From the NCBI GenBank assembly GCA_015501605.1, contig JADNRZ010000002.1, positions 558,001 through 622,000 on the forward strand: 64,000 nucleotides of DNA, written 5' to 3'. How positions within the stretch are numbered: position 1 is the stretch's first letter; every line of letters begins with the position of its first letter. The DNA is from Panaeolus papilionaceus. Lineage: Eukaryota; Basidiomycota; Agaricomycetes; Agaricales. The notes under the pieces are model-generated. The model saw only the letters and a program-made list of their open reading frames with translations, had not been told where the DNA came from and did not search any database. Positions 1 through 12,020 of the stretch are shown piece after piece. Made by a program: the position numbers and the translations under genes.

Positions 1-421
1 CAGGTTCTTTGATGACCTGCTCCCTATGTTTACATGTTCGTCATTTTGATCAAGGTGAGCAATTACACAGGCTTACATCTCCAACTCTGACTTGCCATTG
101 GCATAATTTTCAGCTGTATCAGGCGTATTGATACCAGCTTCAAATGCTGTCTTGACAATTTCATGCAACATGCCTATTCCCTGATAGCTTACCAGAGTGA
201 TAAGCATAAACTCACTTTCGGGGGATCACCGTGGACGCTGCCTCCAAGTGTCAACCCTGTTGTTTGAAAGTTATCAGAGTCGTCCACATATAAATTTCAA
301 TTTACTTGCATCCTCCAAGGGAGAAAAGTGGACACTCGCAGCCCAGACGGCCCCAAGCGCCTAAAAGGTTCTTGGGATCGAACTCCCGTTGGATGGGCCA
401 GTCTTGCAAAGGCGTTGACAT
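1..421 (-). pseudogene. Aldo/keto reductase (Kv-beta type) 5' part, probably a pseudogene, cut by window edge
   Basis: Four exons on the minus strand match the 5' half of the intact aldo/keto reductase at 49000-50665: 310-421, 216-256, 77-162 and 1-23. Exons 2 and 3 are 41 and 86 nt, the same lengths as in the intact gene. Readable parts are RRLGPSGLRV, WLTLGGSV.GDP, EIVKTAFEAGIN, DTAENYANGKSE (AKR catalytic Asp and Tyr region) and VIKE. Decay signs: inside exon 1 the RRLGPSG stretch lies in a different frame from both the ATG at 421 and the downstream LFSLGG, so two compensating 1-nt indels are needed. The first donor is GC (GCAAGT). The expected AG just before exon 3 (at 163-164) is absent, leaving a cryptic AG that would give a 35-nt intron. 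The gene continues beyond position 1. A diverged working gene with odd splicing remains possible. Confidence 0.7.
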
Positions 422-834
422 GTTCAACTCGAAGGGTCGCACAGGGAGGAGAGGGGTAGTTGAGTTTAGATTATCGCTGTTAAAGTCAAGTGTTGTTGAA
501 TGGACCCGTCTCCAAGATGTAGTCTGATGTAGGACGACGATGGATCTCGACTGATGCCACTTGATTTTTCACGGCTTCTGTTGGTCGCAACAGTCAGCTG
601 ATATGGAGAAGGACTGTCCATAATATTTATGTGTGGATCCATTGGTTTGCCTCTGTCGTCGAACCAGAAAGATGTATTTCGCTGATGCTCTGATATTGAC
701 AAGTACACCAGTCATGATCTACACAAGGCTGAGAATCTATACGCAGACACCTAATAACATGTCGTGATCTTTTGAATAGTGTATTAAGCAGGGAATCAAA
801 AATTGTATATATGTGCATGACATACCTCGTAAGA
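422..834. other. Intergenic, no gene seen
   Basis: This is the stretch between the AKR start at 421 and the stop of the next minus-strand gene. Short open frames here show no family resemblance or splice-consistent continuation. It should hold the AKR promoter and the 3' end of the secreted-protein gene. Confidence 0.4.
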
Positions 835-1495
835 TCATCCACTGAAAGGTTCAGTGTTAGGTTGTGAGCCCCTCACAACAGTGGACTTCGTAGCAGGGTC
901 AAAGAAGAGTTCAGGATCATTGGCAGGATCCTGAGCTTGAACCAACCCATTGAGTTCTTGGTTCCTTGGGGCCTTCTGGCAGAAGACAGAGTTCCGGGCA
1001 GTTGGTGGGTTCGTCGAAAAATCCTGCAAGGGACAAGAGTTCAGCATCATCCACACTCGTAGCATCAATAACACCTACGGGTGGGGTATTCTTTTCAGCT
1101 TGACGGAAGTCTATTGCTGCAGCTACCATTTTATCCGCCGTCTCAGCATCAAAGTCTTTGCTCGCGTCTATAGAGAGGATGTTGTGAGTTATGTCAATCG
1201 TGGATATATATATATATATGTACGCACCGATAATATCGTCGGCCAAATCTTGTTGAGCACATTCAGGAGAGCCAGCAAGAAGAGTGCTGATTGCCTGCCC
1301 CGCAAACACTGCGCAGGTGCCTCCAGGACAAGCTTCGCGAATTAGCTGAAGTGTAGCTGAGTTCTCCTGTCCGAACCTGCGGCGGGCCAAAAAGATGGCC
1401 CTGCCGTCGCGTTCGACCAAGTTAAAGCGCCCAAAGACCTGAGAGGCAGTGGCGAGCATCATAATAGCAGCGATTCCAAAGTTGGTCTTCATCAT
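835..1495 (-). CDS. Small secreted protein of unknown function, 181 aa
   Basis: Three exons: 1228-1495, 1079-1167 and 835-1023 (546 nt with stop). The start ATG at 1495 begins a hydrophobic signal peptide (MMKTNFGIAAIMMLATASQV). Intron 1 is GTGCGT...CTATAG and contains a (TA)n run. Intron 2 is 55 nt, GTAGGT...TTGCAG, with a CTGAAC branch-like motif 18 nt before the AG. Removing intron 2 changes frame and gives a C-terminus with NSVFC and an Asp/Pro-rich segment (QDPANDPELFFDPATK), ending SQPNTEPFSG. Cys residues occur at EACPGGTC, SPEC and SVFC. From memory this resembles a widespread uncharacterised secreted family of Agaricomycetes. No catalytic motif is visible, so no function is proposed. 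It is likely extracellular. Confidence 0.75.
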
Positions 1496-2508
1496 GAAAG
1501 TGGAGAAGTGAAGAATACTAAAGCTGAAAAGAAGAGAACACAAAGGAAGGCACTTGAAAAGATGGTGCAAATTCGTAGACGAAAGAAAATCGAAATAAAG
1601 ACACCAGGTCAAGAGGGAAAAAATCGAAAATAAGCAAGCCGTCAACGAAAAAGAGAAAACAAGTGTCCAAGAAGGTTCTCAGAACCGAAGAATCGAACGA
1701 ACTGAGAATTGCAAGAACTCTCTGCAAACCTTTTATAAGTCTGCGATAGTCATCCAACCCTGAAATATCGCACATACGACGTGGTGCATCGGTTGCAGAT
1801 GACGACCGACTGATGCTGGCAAGTGTCAGCGGTCGTGTTCCCAGCGCTTGACAACCACGGTAAAGGCGCCGAAACAAAGGGTTGAACCAAAATTCCCCAC
1901 AGCAGATGACAAGATAAGGGTAATCATCCCAGAAGGTGTGTCACGGGTGGTTGGGCCAAGGGAAGCCTTTGCGCTTTAAATTCGTTTTTTCACATCCCAC
2001 AACGCTGGCATGATCATAGTCACATCGACGTCGGAAAGCAGTAGACAGTTGGCAGGGATGGGATGATTGCATCCAACCAACCATTGATGGTACGGTGTTG
2101 CGACTGTCGTACGGGTACCTCGGGTTCTACGCTGTAAATCGAAAGACCCTGGCGCTTCTTGGCGCCTTTCAGATAAGACTGAAGCGATGAACTGCACAAC
2201 AGGATCTTTGGCTTTGGAGCATTGTGGCAAAATAGTTGTTGTCAGAGCAATTCAGAGGTGCATTGTCGGAAAAAGCCTCGACATATCAGAAGGTTTGAAA
2301 TTCGACCTGAAGTATATAGTGTAAAGGCAAGATATCATGAGTTTGGCTAGAAGAGTGCATCTGAGGTGCTGTGAGCAGGCCAAGCCCTGAGGTGAAGCTT
2401 TCAAGCGGAGATGACATTAATCGGTAGTTGCCGAAGCACCGGGCTGGTCCATTGCGGGGTTGTTCTGGGCACTGGAGACACTCCACTACCTCAAACCTTC
2501 CACTCGTC
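1496..2508. other. Intergenic between divergent genes
   Basis: Apart from the TATA-like motif, no gene was recognised. The segment lies between two divergently transcribed genes for secreted proteins (minus at 835-1495, plus at 2509-3295), so it probably holds both promoters. The minus-strand frame at 1518-1877 has no recognisable product. Confidence 0.4.
1731..1737 (-). promoter_or_regulatory. TATA-like box upstream of the small secreted protein gene
   Basis: The minus strand reads TATAAAAGG about 236 nt upstream of the ATG at 1495. The spacing leaves room for a 5' UTR of roughly 200 nt. This is inferred from motif and position only. Confidence 0.35.
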
Positions 2509-3295
2509 ATGCATCTTCGCACCTTCCTTTTCTCCCTCATCCTTGCACCTACGCTTCCCATGGCTGCAGCCTCCCAAGACAACCAAATCCCGATTGCTGG
2601 CCAGGTTCACGACTCCCATGGATATGTTCCCTTAACGACCCCAAAGCCAACCCTGGCCGATCTTCTGACTATCGACTCCTCTGCTTCGATATTCTATTCC
2701 TATGCTCGCGAACTTGAGCTCAGCTCTATGTTGTCGGATAAAGACCGCAAAGTCACCATCTTTGTGCCAACTAATAAGGCTGTGATTAACATGCATAGAA
2801 AACCGTATGATCCTGTTCCGCGGTTCTATGTCGTAATGATAATAATAGACCTTTCTTTTCTTTGTTACATAGACATCAAGAGCCAGACCGCGGAATCGAA
2901 ATCGAGTTAACTCAAGAGCAGGTTGACAGGAGAGCAAAGAGAAATGTCGAGCGCTGGGTGTCTGCCCACGTCGTTCCTGTGCGTCAAGTCTTTCATGCGT
3001 TGTACCGAGGCAGTGCCTAAACTTATCGCACCTTTTGCAGGAATATCCCCTCGCTTTCGACTCCACGCCCCACCGAACCCTACACCAAACCATGAAGCTG
3101 ACCTTCAAGCCTATTTCTAAATCAAACGACCAAGACCCAACATGGCAAACTGTGACGCTCAATGGTGGCATCAAGATCTTGGCCAAGAAAGAGGTTTGAC
3201 TTCCACACTTGGTACAAGAGACAGCCGCTCATATTTCATTTCAATAGGCATTGAATGGAGACCTTTATCTCATCGACGGAGCCATTCTTGACTAA
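2509..3295 (+). CDS. Secreted single FAS1 (fasciclin) domain protein, 200 aa
   Basis: Four exons: 2509-2804, 2873-2978, 3041-3193 and 3248-3295 (603 nt with stop; phases all agree). The N-terminus is a signal peptide (MHLRTFLFSLILAPTLPMAA). The FAS1 domain follows: TLADLLTIDSSASIFYSY, then the H1-like block KVTIFVPTNKAV, a charged insert ending RNVERWVSAHVVP (H-box region), TLNGGIKILAKKEALNG, and the closing strand DLYLIDGAIL. Several basidiomycete FAS1 proteins share this single-domain layout. FAS1 domains act in adhesion and cell-surface interaction; a cell-wall or extracellular role is inferred. The protein ends right after the domain, and no GPI signal was seen. Confidence 0.88.
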
Positions 3296-3809
3296 GGACC
3301 ACGGACCGAGTCTTTTTGTTTCTCCTATGTACTATATTCCTGCACCTGCTACGACCTATTCATGCATCGAGCCATATATCCACGCTTTTTTTAACTTCAG
3401 ATCAAATACTCATCCTAAATATATTACTTGCAATAGCTTCAGGACCAATCCAATTTTTACCTGGGATCTCATTCACCCGCCGTGATTTTGTTTCACTCGG
3501 GTCTCCTTTATCTCGCAATGCTCAACCTCGATGTCTAGAAACGCAAGGACTCGTCGAACAAATCCTACAAAATCAATATTCAACGAGCGCAATATAAAGA
3601 CACATTATAACGAGGGAATTTTGGTCAATAATAAATAAGCAGTTTATCCACCGTAGTCCGCAGCATATCCATCCAGAAGACCACCATGGGCAACCCTTCT
3701 ACCTCTCTTTCTTCTTTAAAGGAACCCTCTAACTCGTATCATACGAGACGCTCTTGCAGACATTAACCTCCAAGGCATGAACTTCATTCCCATTCGTCGA
3801 GTCAGATAC
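3296..3809. other. Intergenic between converging genes, no gene seen
   Basis: The FAS1 gene and the minus-strand membrane-protein gene converge here. Two short open frames (3255-3597) lack signal peptides, motifs and splice continuity. It probably holds both 3' UTRs. Confidence 0.4.
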
Positions 3810-5890
3810 CTATAGAATCGAATAATTAGCTGAAATGCCGGGCATACTATACAGCTCTAAAGGACCACATACGCCGAATCTCATCGTCGATGTGTGCCCG
3901 AGTGTTATTTGTCTGCTCAGAACTCGACTTCTATGGTGCATCATGTCAAGGTTAGCAGCAGAATGCGCGCGACGGAACACTTCTCGTGTGTTTAGCGTTG
4001 CTAGAAGGGAGTTGGCGTATACTATTTTGTGGGCTTGGTCAGGTGTCTGATGCAAAAGCTTGAGAGGTTGAACAAACTAACATTTTCCAATGACGAAATG
4101 AAGGCCTAAAAATACTAGGCTGTTATCCAGTTGAATCCACTGTTATGGAGGATGTATGAGAAAATATTTCATAGTATGTTGATTGAGGAGAACGTACACA
4201 GATCAGAGAGACTACGGTTGCTGCGCTGGTAAATTTAAAATATCAAAATGGATGTCGAGGATGGAAGAAATGAAATTCAATAGTTACCTCGTTAGTCCAC
4301 CGATTTCAAGGGTATATAGCACAATGGAGTCAATGATATGATCCAATCTGAAGTTTGGATATGATATTAGCAGGGTAAAAACAGAAATATAATCTGAGAT
4401 TGAATTACCGCATAGAATGAGACTTGCTTCTGCGAAGCAGAAAGAGAAGGCATACGGTGATGAGGACATCTACTCCACTTGATAGCCCAAGGCCCATTGA
4501 AAAAAGCCACTAGAAGTTGATAGCGCTTAAGCGGACCCTGAACTTTTGACGCTTCAAATACATACCTGAAACTTTTCTCGGAAGTGTGTGTAGCTCCTCA
4601 GGTGGATCCTGTAATGCATCATTTTCAGTATGTAGCACATTCAGCAAAGAAAATAGTAAACGTACATTTCGCCTCCTGATACTGATGGTCAAATCAAAGC
4701 AGCAATACAAATTGGTTAGCGATGTGAGTTCCACATCAATTAAAAGGTATGTGCGTACCAGATGCCGCCACTGAAAAACCCAATGAGAAAGTATTAGAAC
4801 ATTGCTGGGAAAGCGTTCATCGCGCCGACGAAGGCAGGGACAAAAATAGGGTTGGTGGGATTGCATACCTAATCTAAGCAGTGCTAGAAGAAGCTTGAGA
4901 ACGAAACATCAGTCGGGACGCTCAAGGCCGTTGGAGTGTAGAGACCCACGATAGGACCGGTGATGTACCAGTTTTGGCCGCTCACTGTAAAAGTGTGGGT
5001 TAGCCGCTGGACATTGTTGATTATGCAGCCCAAAATAAGACCAATATAGGAAGAATGAAGTGAAGTTTTAAGGGTAAATTTTACATTAAAGGTTGAAACT
5101 CACGTCTGTAGATGCGCTGCGCGAACAGACTAAAAAAAGAGGCCGCCCAGGGGGAAAGAAAACACCAACATTGATTCAAGGAGTTGTTCATCACAATAGT
5201 TGCATTGATTGAAAATACAAGACACGTACCAATGTGCAATAAGTGTCAAAGCAGCCTGAGTATGTGCTTGTCAGTAAAACAAAAAGAGTTCCAGTAGTGA
5301 TAGAACTGGCATACCGTCAGGACCACGCTTAACTAGGGGGTCAACAACGATCATATAATCAGTCATGTTAGAGTTGACATAGACAATAAACACCTCAGGC
5401 TTACAGCAACGGTTCTAAAAAGTGTAATACTCAGTAAAAGCAAGGCATGATGTCATGTTCAAGAGAGGCTCACTCCGGAATATAGTCTGCAAAGGGACTT
5501 GAACCAAAGTGGGTGATGAGATACAGCCACAAGGACGACCACACCAGTCCGGTATGCACGCAGTCAAGAAACCTGAATGGTATTTGGGTGTTAGGGGGAT
5601 GTGATTTCATTGAATCCTTTGACGCGTAATTCACCAGACGAAGAAGACCTACAGCGCGAAATGAGCTTGAAACACGCAAACCATTTCATGGAGGACCTAC
5701 GAGCAATTTGAGAGATAGCTGATCGCCCGGAAACAGTTTGAAGTACATGATACATTGTACACCAGCGATCCCTGAGAATCTAAAAAGGAGTGTGAGGGTG
5801 TATACAAGGTGTAGAAGTCATATAAGCTTACCCCGAAGCAAAGAGAGCGCCTAGTAGAAGCGCACCATAAGTACTGGGTCCTGCCTCCAT
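3810..5890 (-). CDS. DUF6534-type seven-helix membrane protein, 304 aa in 18 exons
   Basis: I assembled 18 exons from 5890 down to 3810: 5832-5890, 5701-5779, 5635-5648, 5474-5572, 5405-5414, 5315-5332, 5230-5255, 5104-5129, 4946-4984, 4869-4883, 4759-4770, 4666-4681, 4566-4608, 4409-4509, 4288-4347, 4198-4225, 4082-4139 and 3810-4021. They sum to 915 nt with every phase consistent. Segments fit the Agaricomycete DUF6534 family: GALLLGALFASGFSGI (helix 1), VFFVWFLDCVHTGLVWSS, TVALSVVLTAAL, RIYR, NWYITGPIVALLRL, DVLITVCLLFLLRRS, IDSIVLYTLEIGGLTS, then LYANSLLATLNTRE before a polar tail. Seven hydrophobic spans suggest a plasma-membrane, receptor-like protein; no ligand or role is known. One intron (4884-4945) uses a weak GTCTCT donor. 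A paralogue lies at 61693-63308. Confidence 0.85.
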
Positions 5891-7567
5891 GGTGGTTGGA
5901 TGGGGGCGGAAATGGTGGGACAAGACTCCTGAATCATAAACTCTGTTTTTGTCCCTAGTTATGTGGGATCTCTATAATGAATCCTGGATCTGTTAATCAT
6001 ATCGTTCTCCGTAGCACAGGTAACGTTGATTCATTCCACGCAGTCATGATTGGATGCCAAAGGCAGGCTATTTTTGTCCCATGAAATAAAAGAGGAAATC
6101 CATGGTATGTTATCGAGGCTCGACGCGTCGACACATTTTGTTTGTCTGTTCAAGTTCAAACCTGGACTGGGATTATGCAAGTTAGACGCTTGGGACTTAA
6201 ACTGGAGGATGCGAGCTATGTACCTTCATCCGATGATACTTATGAAATGTATCCAAAAATCAAAGGTAAGAATCCGAATTCTTTAAATAAACCTCAATAG
6301 ACCCGATACCCATCGTTTATTCTGAGTCTCAGCTATTCATAATGCCCAGACCAAGTGACAAAGAACAAATGTTCAGATGCGCGCCACAGGTGTGGATCAT
6401 TTGAGTGAGGCATCGAAGTGTTGTTTGATGTCCAGGTACATACTGTAGATATAGTTCATCCCTTTGCGAGCGGATTGAGGCGCGGATGTGAAGGCAGCAA
6501 AAAAGATTTTGTTGCAACTTGAGTTGAAGGCCATCAAGGTTAAGACTCAAGGGAAGCGCCTTTCCGATTGCCAAGGGTTTGATGAGTGTCCTGATTTCAG
6601 ACTCCGGGTTCCCACTGCGTTTCTCACAATCTCCAGACTCAGAATCTCACCACCTACATGGTACTCCTCCAAACGATCTTGCCATTCGTTTCTTCGCCAT
6701 TATCATACAGAGACGGTCGAATATTCTACTGCGGATACTGTTCATTCTTCCAAAGCTGTCATCCTTTGCCAATCAGGCTGATTTAACTGTCCTACCAAAT
6801 CTCTGCCAACGCTGTCTCTTCTCAGCCTACGTGAACACTGATCATGGGACAGCATATGTGATTCTTCTCCAGACTTACTATTGCTACAACTAGAGGATAC
6901 ATGATGTATAATTTTAAAATCTGAGAAAACTTCTCCTCGAGCGCTGCAGCCATTGGGGCATCTCGGCGTCATGACCATAACTCATCGATGTTGCTCTCTA
7001 AACGTGGATTATCTCAGAAGGACGTAGCCCGTTGTCCTTAATATAATGGATCCGATTTATTCTTGACGGTCGTTGGAACTGTTATCTTTGGTCAGGGCTG
7101 AGGGCAGGTGCTTGTGCCTTTATTCGACAATCCCGAGATATGCGGTCTATTTACTACCACCATCATGATTTATATGCGTTTATGCAGGCAAAAGAATTCT
7201 CCTAAGTATCTCTCCTGGACTTCCTATGAATAAGGATTTACGATGCAGTGGCAAGTTTCAGGCTGGAGCTGCGCTATTCAAGTTATTTCAATTTGTAGCA
7301 GATAAAAAATTACAAATGAAAGAATGAGATGTTTCACTTTAAATGCACCCTTAAGCGCCGGGCCTCTAACAGCCTTCACCTCGTTGAATCGCGACGAAAG
7401 AATCATCCTTTGTATTCCTCCAACTCTCCGCAACTCTCTGACCTGATGTGGCCGGCGATGCGATCAAAAGGCATCACTGGACACGTCGCGTCTCTTAATT
7501 CCCACGGCATTCTTACTGCCAGAGTCCATCGTGTAGAGTTGCTATCAGCTAGTCGTCATCAACCACA
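5891..7567. other. Intergenic between divergent genes, no gene recognised
   Basis: About 1.7 kb lies between the divergent starts of the membrane protein and coatomer beta. Open frames at 6050-6286, 6329-6574, 6488-6893 and 6742-6978 overlap on opposite strands. None shows a signal peptide, domain motif or intron-linked continuation. The stretch just before 7568 presumably holds the SEC26 promoter. Confidence 0.4.
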
Positions 7568-10500
7568 ATGTCCTCGTCGGATCCATCATGCTATACTGTC
7601 GTCTTCGAGTCCAGCGCAGAATACCCATCTGCGTCGGAACTCCGCTCAAGTCTTGAGAAGGGTTCAGACGAGGTGAAAATCGATACGTTGCGGAAGATCA
7701 TAGTGTCTACTATCAACGGCAACCCCCAGGTATGTTCGCCAATGCTATGTATTTCTCTAGATAATACTTACGAATATGTATTTAGCCAACTCTCATGATG
7801 CCGATTATTCAATTTGTTATGCCTTCACGAAACAAGCACCTCAAGAAACTCCTACACTTTTATTGGGAGGTGTGTCCGAAGTATGATGAGAATGGCAAGC
7901 TCAAGCAGGAGATGATTCTTGTTGTGTATGTCCTTTTACGACTGTCATAAAGAAGCGCTCAATAACCAATTTATTACAGAAACGCCATCCGTAATGATTT
8001 GGTATGTGATCACCACACCCTAACTGTATGACGGAAATGATTTAACACATCTACAGCAACATCCCAACGAGTATATCCGTGGAGCGAGCTTGCGATTCCT
8101 TCAAAAGATCGCGAAGGATGCAGAACTTCTTGAACCACTCATACCCACCTGTCGTTCCTGTCTGGAACACCGACACTCCTACGTTCGCAAAAACGCCGTC
8201 TTCGCTCTCTACTCTATATACCGCGAATTCGAGCACCTTGTCCCCGATGCACCCGAGCTCATTTACACATTCCTAATAGCAGAAAGCGACTCATCCTGCA
8301 AGCGCAATGCCTTCGTTTTCTTGTCCCAATGTGCGATGCCTAAGGCGGTGGAATATATCCTCAACATTTATGATACGATCGGCTCGCTGGATGAGTCTCT
8401 CCAGATGAGCATTATTGAAGTTATCCGCCTTGATTGCAAGAACGACTCTACACATCGGGTACGCTTCATGCTGACCACTTTGATCTGGAGATACTAATTG
8501 AGATTTATAGTCGAGATACATTCGTTGCATCCTGGAACTCCTCAACGCCCCATCACACGCCGTCAAGTACGAGGCTGCCACTACCCTCACGACATTGACC
8601 CAGAACCCCACCGCCGTCAAAGGTACGCATCGCTTGATTTAGATCGGCGTATCCTCCACTAAGGTCATGGATTTGTAGCTGCTGCCGCTTGCTTCATCAG
8701 CCTCGTCATCAAGGAATCTGACAACAATGTCAAGCTCATCGTGTTGGACAGACTGGAGACCCTACGATCTAAGCATGGCCAAGTCCTGGACGGACTCATC
8801 ATGGATGTCCTCCAAATTTTGTCCAGGTACGTCATCAATTCATTTGAACTGGAAGTCTATGTTCACCTCCTATTCATAGCGCCGACATGGAAGTCCGAAG
8901 AAAGGCCATCGCTATTGTGCTTAGCATGACCTCAAGCAGAAATGTTGAGGATGTTGTTCTGTTCCTCAAGAAGCAGCTCCTAAAAACCCAAGAGGCCGAT
9001 TTTGAGAAGGTATTCATTCGTTCAACTTATCCTCATGCGCAAATCTCAGCTTGGTCGTTCATAGGCTCCTGAGTACCGTCAACTGCTCATTCAGTCTATT
9101 CACGTCACTGCCATCAAATTCTCTGAAGTTGCTGCCAGTGTTGTTCATGCTCTGATGGAGTTCCTTGGTGATACAAACAACCCATCAGCGCTGGATGTCG
9201 TTGCTTTCGTTCGGTGAGTCTTAAGAGATAAACACATGATCGTCATTTCTAATAACATTCGTTTTATCTAGTGAGGTCGTTGAGAAATTCCCCCATCTTC
9301 GTTCAACCATCTGCGAGAAACTCATCACGACCTTATCCGAAATCAAATCCGGCAAAGTCTTCCGCGGTGTCCTCTGGATTTTGGGAGAGTATGTCGAGAC
9401 TATTCCTGATATCCAAAGCACGATGAGGGAAGTGCGCAAAGTTCTGGGCGAGATCCCCATTCTGGCCTCTGAGCAAAAGTTATTGGACGAAGCTGGTGGC
9501 GATGTGGAAGAGGAGGAGAAGGAGAAGGAGAAGCCTAAGGAGCCAACGAGCAGGCCTAAGGTCCTTGCTGATGGTACATATGCTACTGAGACCGCGTATT
9601 CCAGCGCAGGTGCTGCGCGTCTGGAGGCTGTCAAGGCTGCTGCTAAGCCCCCTTTGAGGAGTGAGTAAACTGCACAGCGTCTGGCAAATGAGCGTCCTCT
9701 GATAGATGACTTTTAGCTTTGATTCTTGGTGGCGACTTCTTCACCGGCGCCGTCCTTGCTTCTGCTCTTGCTAAGCTCGTACTTCGCTTCAATGATCAGA
9801 GCCAGGACACCGTTGCCTGCAACATGCTCAAAGCAGAGGTTAGAACGATACAACTCCTTCTCGAACGTGCCACTAATCGTCGTTCTTTCAGGCAATGCTC
9901 ATCATGGCTTCCATCATCCGCGTCGGTCAATCCAAATTCGTCACAGTCCCCATTGACGAGGACTCCAGCGAACGCATCATGAACTGCATCCAGACTTTGA
10001 GCGAATTGGAGACACAAGCTGCAGTGCAGGAAGTCTTCTTAGACGATACCAAGAAGGCGTACAGCAAGATGCTTGGTGCTCAAGAGGTACATCTCAGACG
10101 TCGCTTCTTACTTAAACTTGAACCTCCGAACTTACTCAAACTAAAACAGAAACGAGCAGCAGAGAAGAAGGAAGCAGAGAGTACCAAGCCTGTGGCCATC
10201 CAGGTCGACGACCTTCTCTCGTTCCGCCAGTTCTCCAAGAAGACGGCGGATGATGCCATCGACGTATGTATCCGAGTATCCCCATTGTTAACTGGCGTCT
10301 CATCTATTTATACAGTACGATGAAGACGTCGGCCGTGCTACTGGTTCTGGAGAGGTTCAAGAGGACTTCATGTCTAACTTGAGCCGCATCTCACAGTTGA
10401 CAGGTTTGTCCCTTTCTGCGCGGGTTTTAGAAATTGGGGGACGGTGCCTGATCACAACTTTCCCTTTTCTTTTGAATCTAGGCTTCTCGGATCCTATCTA

Positions 10501-11531
10501 CGCAGAGGCATACGTGAAAATGCACGGATTCGACATCCTCCTTGGTAAGCCTTGAATTCATTTCAATTATTTATTTTTCTACGTAACTGATTTAAAATTA
10601 CTCGGCTAGACATCCTCCTCGTCAACCAGACCGCCAACACACTCCAAAATCTCTGCCTCGACTTTGCAACTCTTGGAGACCTCAAGATCGTCGAGCGTCC
10701 AGCTGTGTACACTATCGCGCCTCACGGCTTCCAGAGCATCAAAGCCACCATCAAGGTTTCGTCCACAGAGACTGGCGTTATCTTTGGCAGCATCCTCTGG
10801 GAAAGCCCTAACATGTCGGAAGCATGCGTTATCCTCAATGATATTCACATTGATATTATGGATTACATTAAGCCTGCTTATTGCAACGAAGCACAGGTAA
10901 GTCTTTACTTTACTTTACATTTTCCTTTACCTTTTCACTCGGGATTCTGTGCTCCTCACCGAGTCGGATAACGTCCAATATGCTCACTTTTTCCACTTGT
11001 CTAGTTCCGCAGCATGTGGACCGAATTTGAATGGGAGAACAGAGTCAATGTTAACAGCTCTCTGTCGTACGTATTCACAATGGTTCGTTCCCGTTGGACT
11101 GCCGTATACTCAACCTTTTTACTTGTTCAGTGATCCCCGCGAGTATCTGCAACACGTCATGAAAGCAACAAACATGTCATGTCTCACTCCAGAGGGTGCT
11201 ACATCTGGCGATTGTGACTTCCTGTCTGCGAACATGTATGCTCGCAGTCTGTTTGGTAAGTCCCTCGCACCACGGTTGTACGTGCAACTGCACATCTAAC
11301 ATGTCTAAATATCTGCAGGTGAGGATGCTTTGGCCAATTTGAGCATTGAGAGGACAGAGGGTGGAACAATCACTGGTCATGTTCGTATTCGCAGCAAGAC
11401 CCAGGGTATCGCTCTTTCTCTCGGAGATAAAATCACGATGGGTAAGCAGTCGAACTCCCTCCTTTGCACTGAATAATGCTAATATCTGATATTCTTCAGC
11501 TCAAAAGGATAACAAACCATTGACGGTGTAA
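7568..11531 (+). CDS. SEC26: Coatomer subunit beta (COPI coat)
   Basis: About 19 exons give a protein of roughly 960 aa, the usual length. The start [16 protein letters not shown] opens a HEAT/ARM solenoid: [54 protein letters not shown] and [13 protein letters not shown] charged linker with an [12 protein letters not shown] run (9505-9545) follows. The C-terminal beta-COP part contains [57 protein letters not shown] and [13 protein letters not shown], ending [10 protein letters not shown]. Beta-COP belongs to the heptameric COPI coat, which coats vesicles moving from Golgi to ER. The first exon ends at 7729 with donor GTATGT. No frameshift was noticed. Confidence 0.95.
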
Positions 11532-12020
11532 AACTTTATAAGCAAATAGATTGTAATCATGCATGTGTTTTGTTGCAGACTTTTTTAATTCAGTTCTCTC
11601 GTTTTATTGGACCACAAACATTGGCAATCCTATTCGCATTCCAACAGTTATCAATGTTAAAAAAGAGCAATAACCTGTTATTCATGTTAACTATGCAAAA
11701 TGAGTGTGAGATAGGCTGAGTGAATGATGATATGGTGATGTGCATGTGCAGGCAGCAGCGATGTGTAGAATAAAATGCGATGATGAATATCTATGTAGTT
11801 GAAAAGTTGACTAAAGTCCAGAAACGATGATAAAAAGGAATAAATGGCGACACGTACAAGACAGCATAAAGAATGGTGGCGAATTAAAGAGAAAATATTG
11901 GGTGAAATAAAAAAGTGCAACACTTGAAACTTGATGGAACGAATCCTATGGAGATGAATGCAGGTTGATGATGTTTAACGGTATATACTTCCAAGAAGAA
12001 AAAATCAGATCCAGATATGT
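11532..12020. other. Shared 3' region of converging genes
   Basis: AT-rich spacer between the SEC26 stop at 11531 and the PUF stop at 12021. It probably contains the two 3' UTRs. No coding potential was recognised; the minus-strand frame at 11687-11923 is low-complexity Leu/Ser/His. Confidence 0.5.

Noticed and set aside
917..1645. Single 242-aa minus-strand open frame as the secreted protein
   Set aside because: It reads through two introns. Splicing 1168-1227 and 1024-1078 gives a better signal-peptide start and a family-like C-terminus in another frame.
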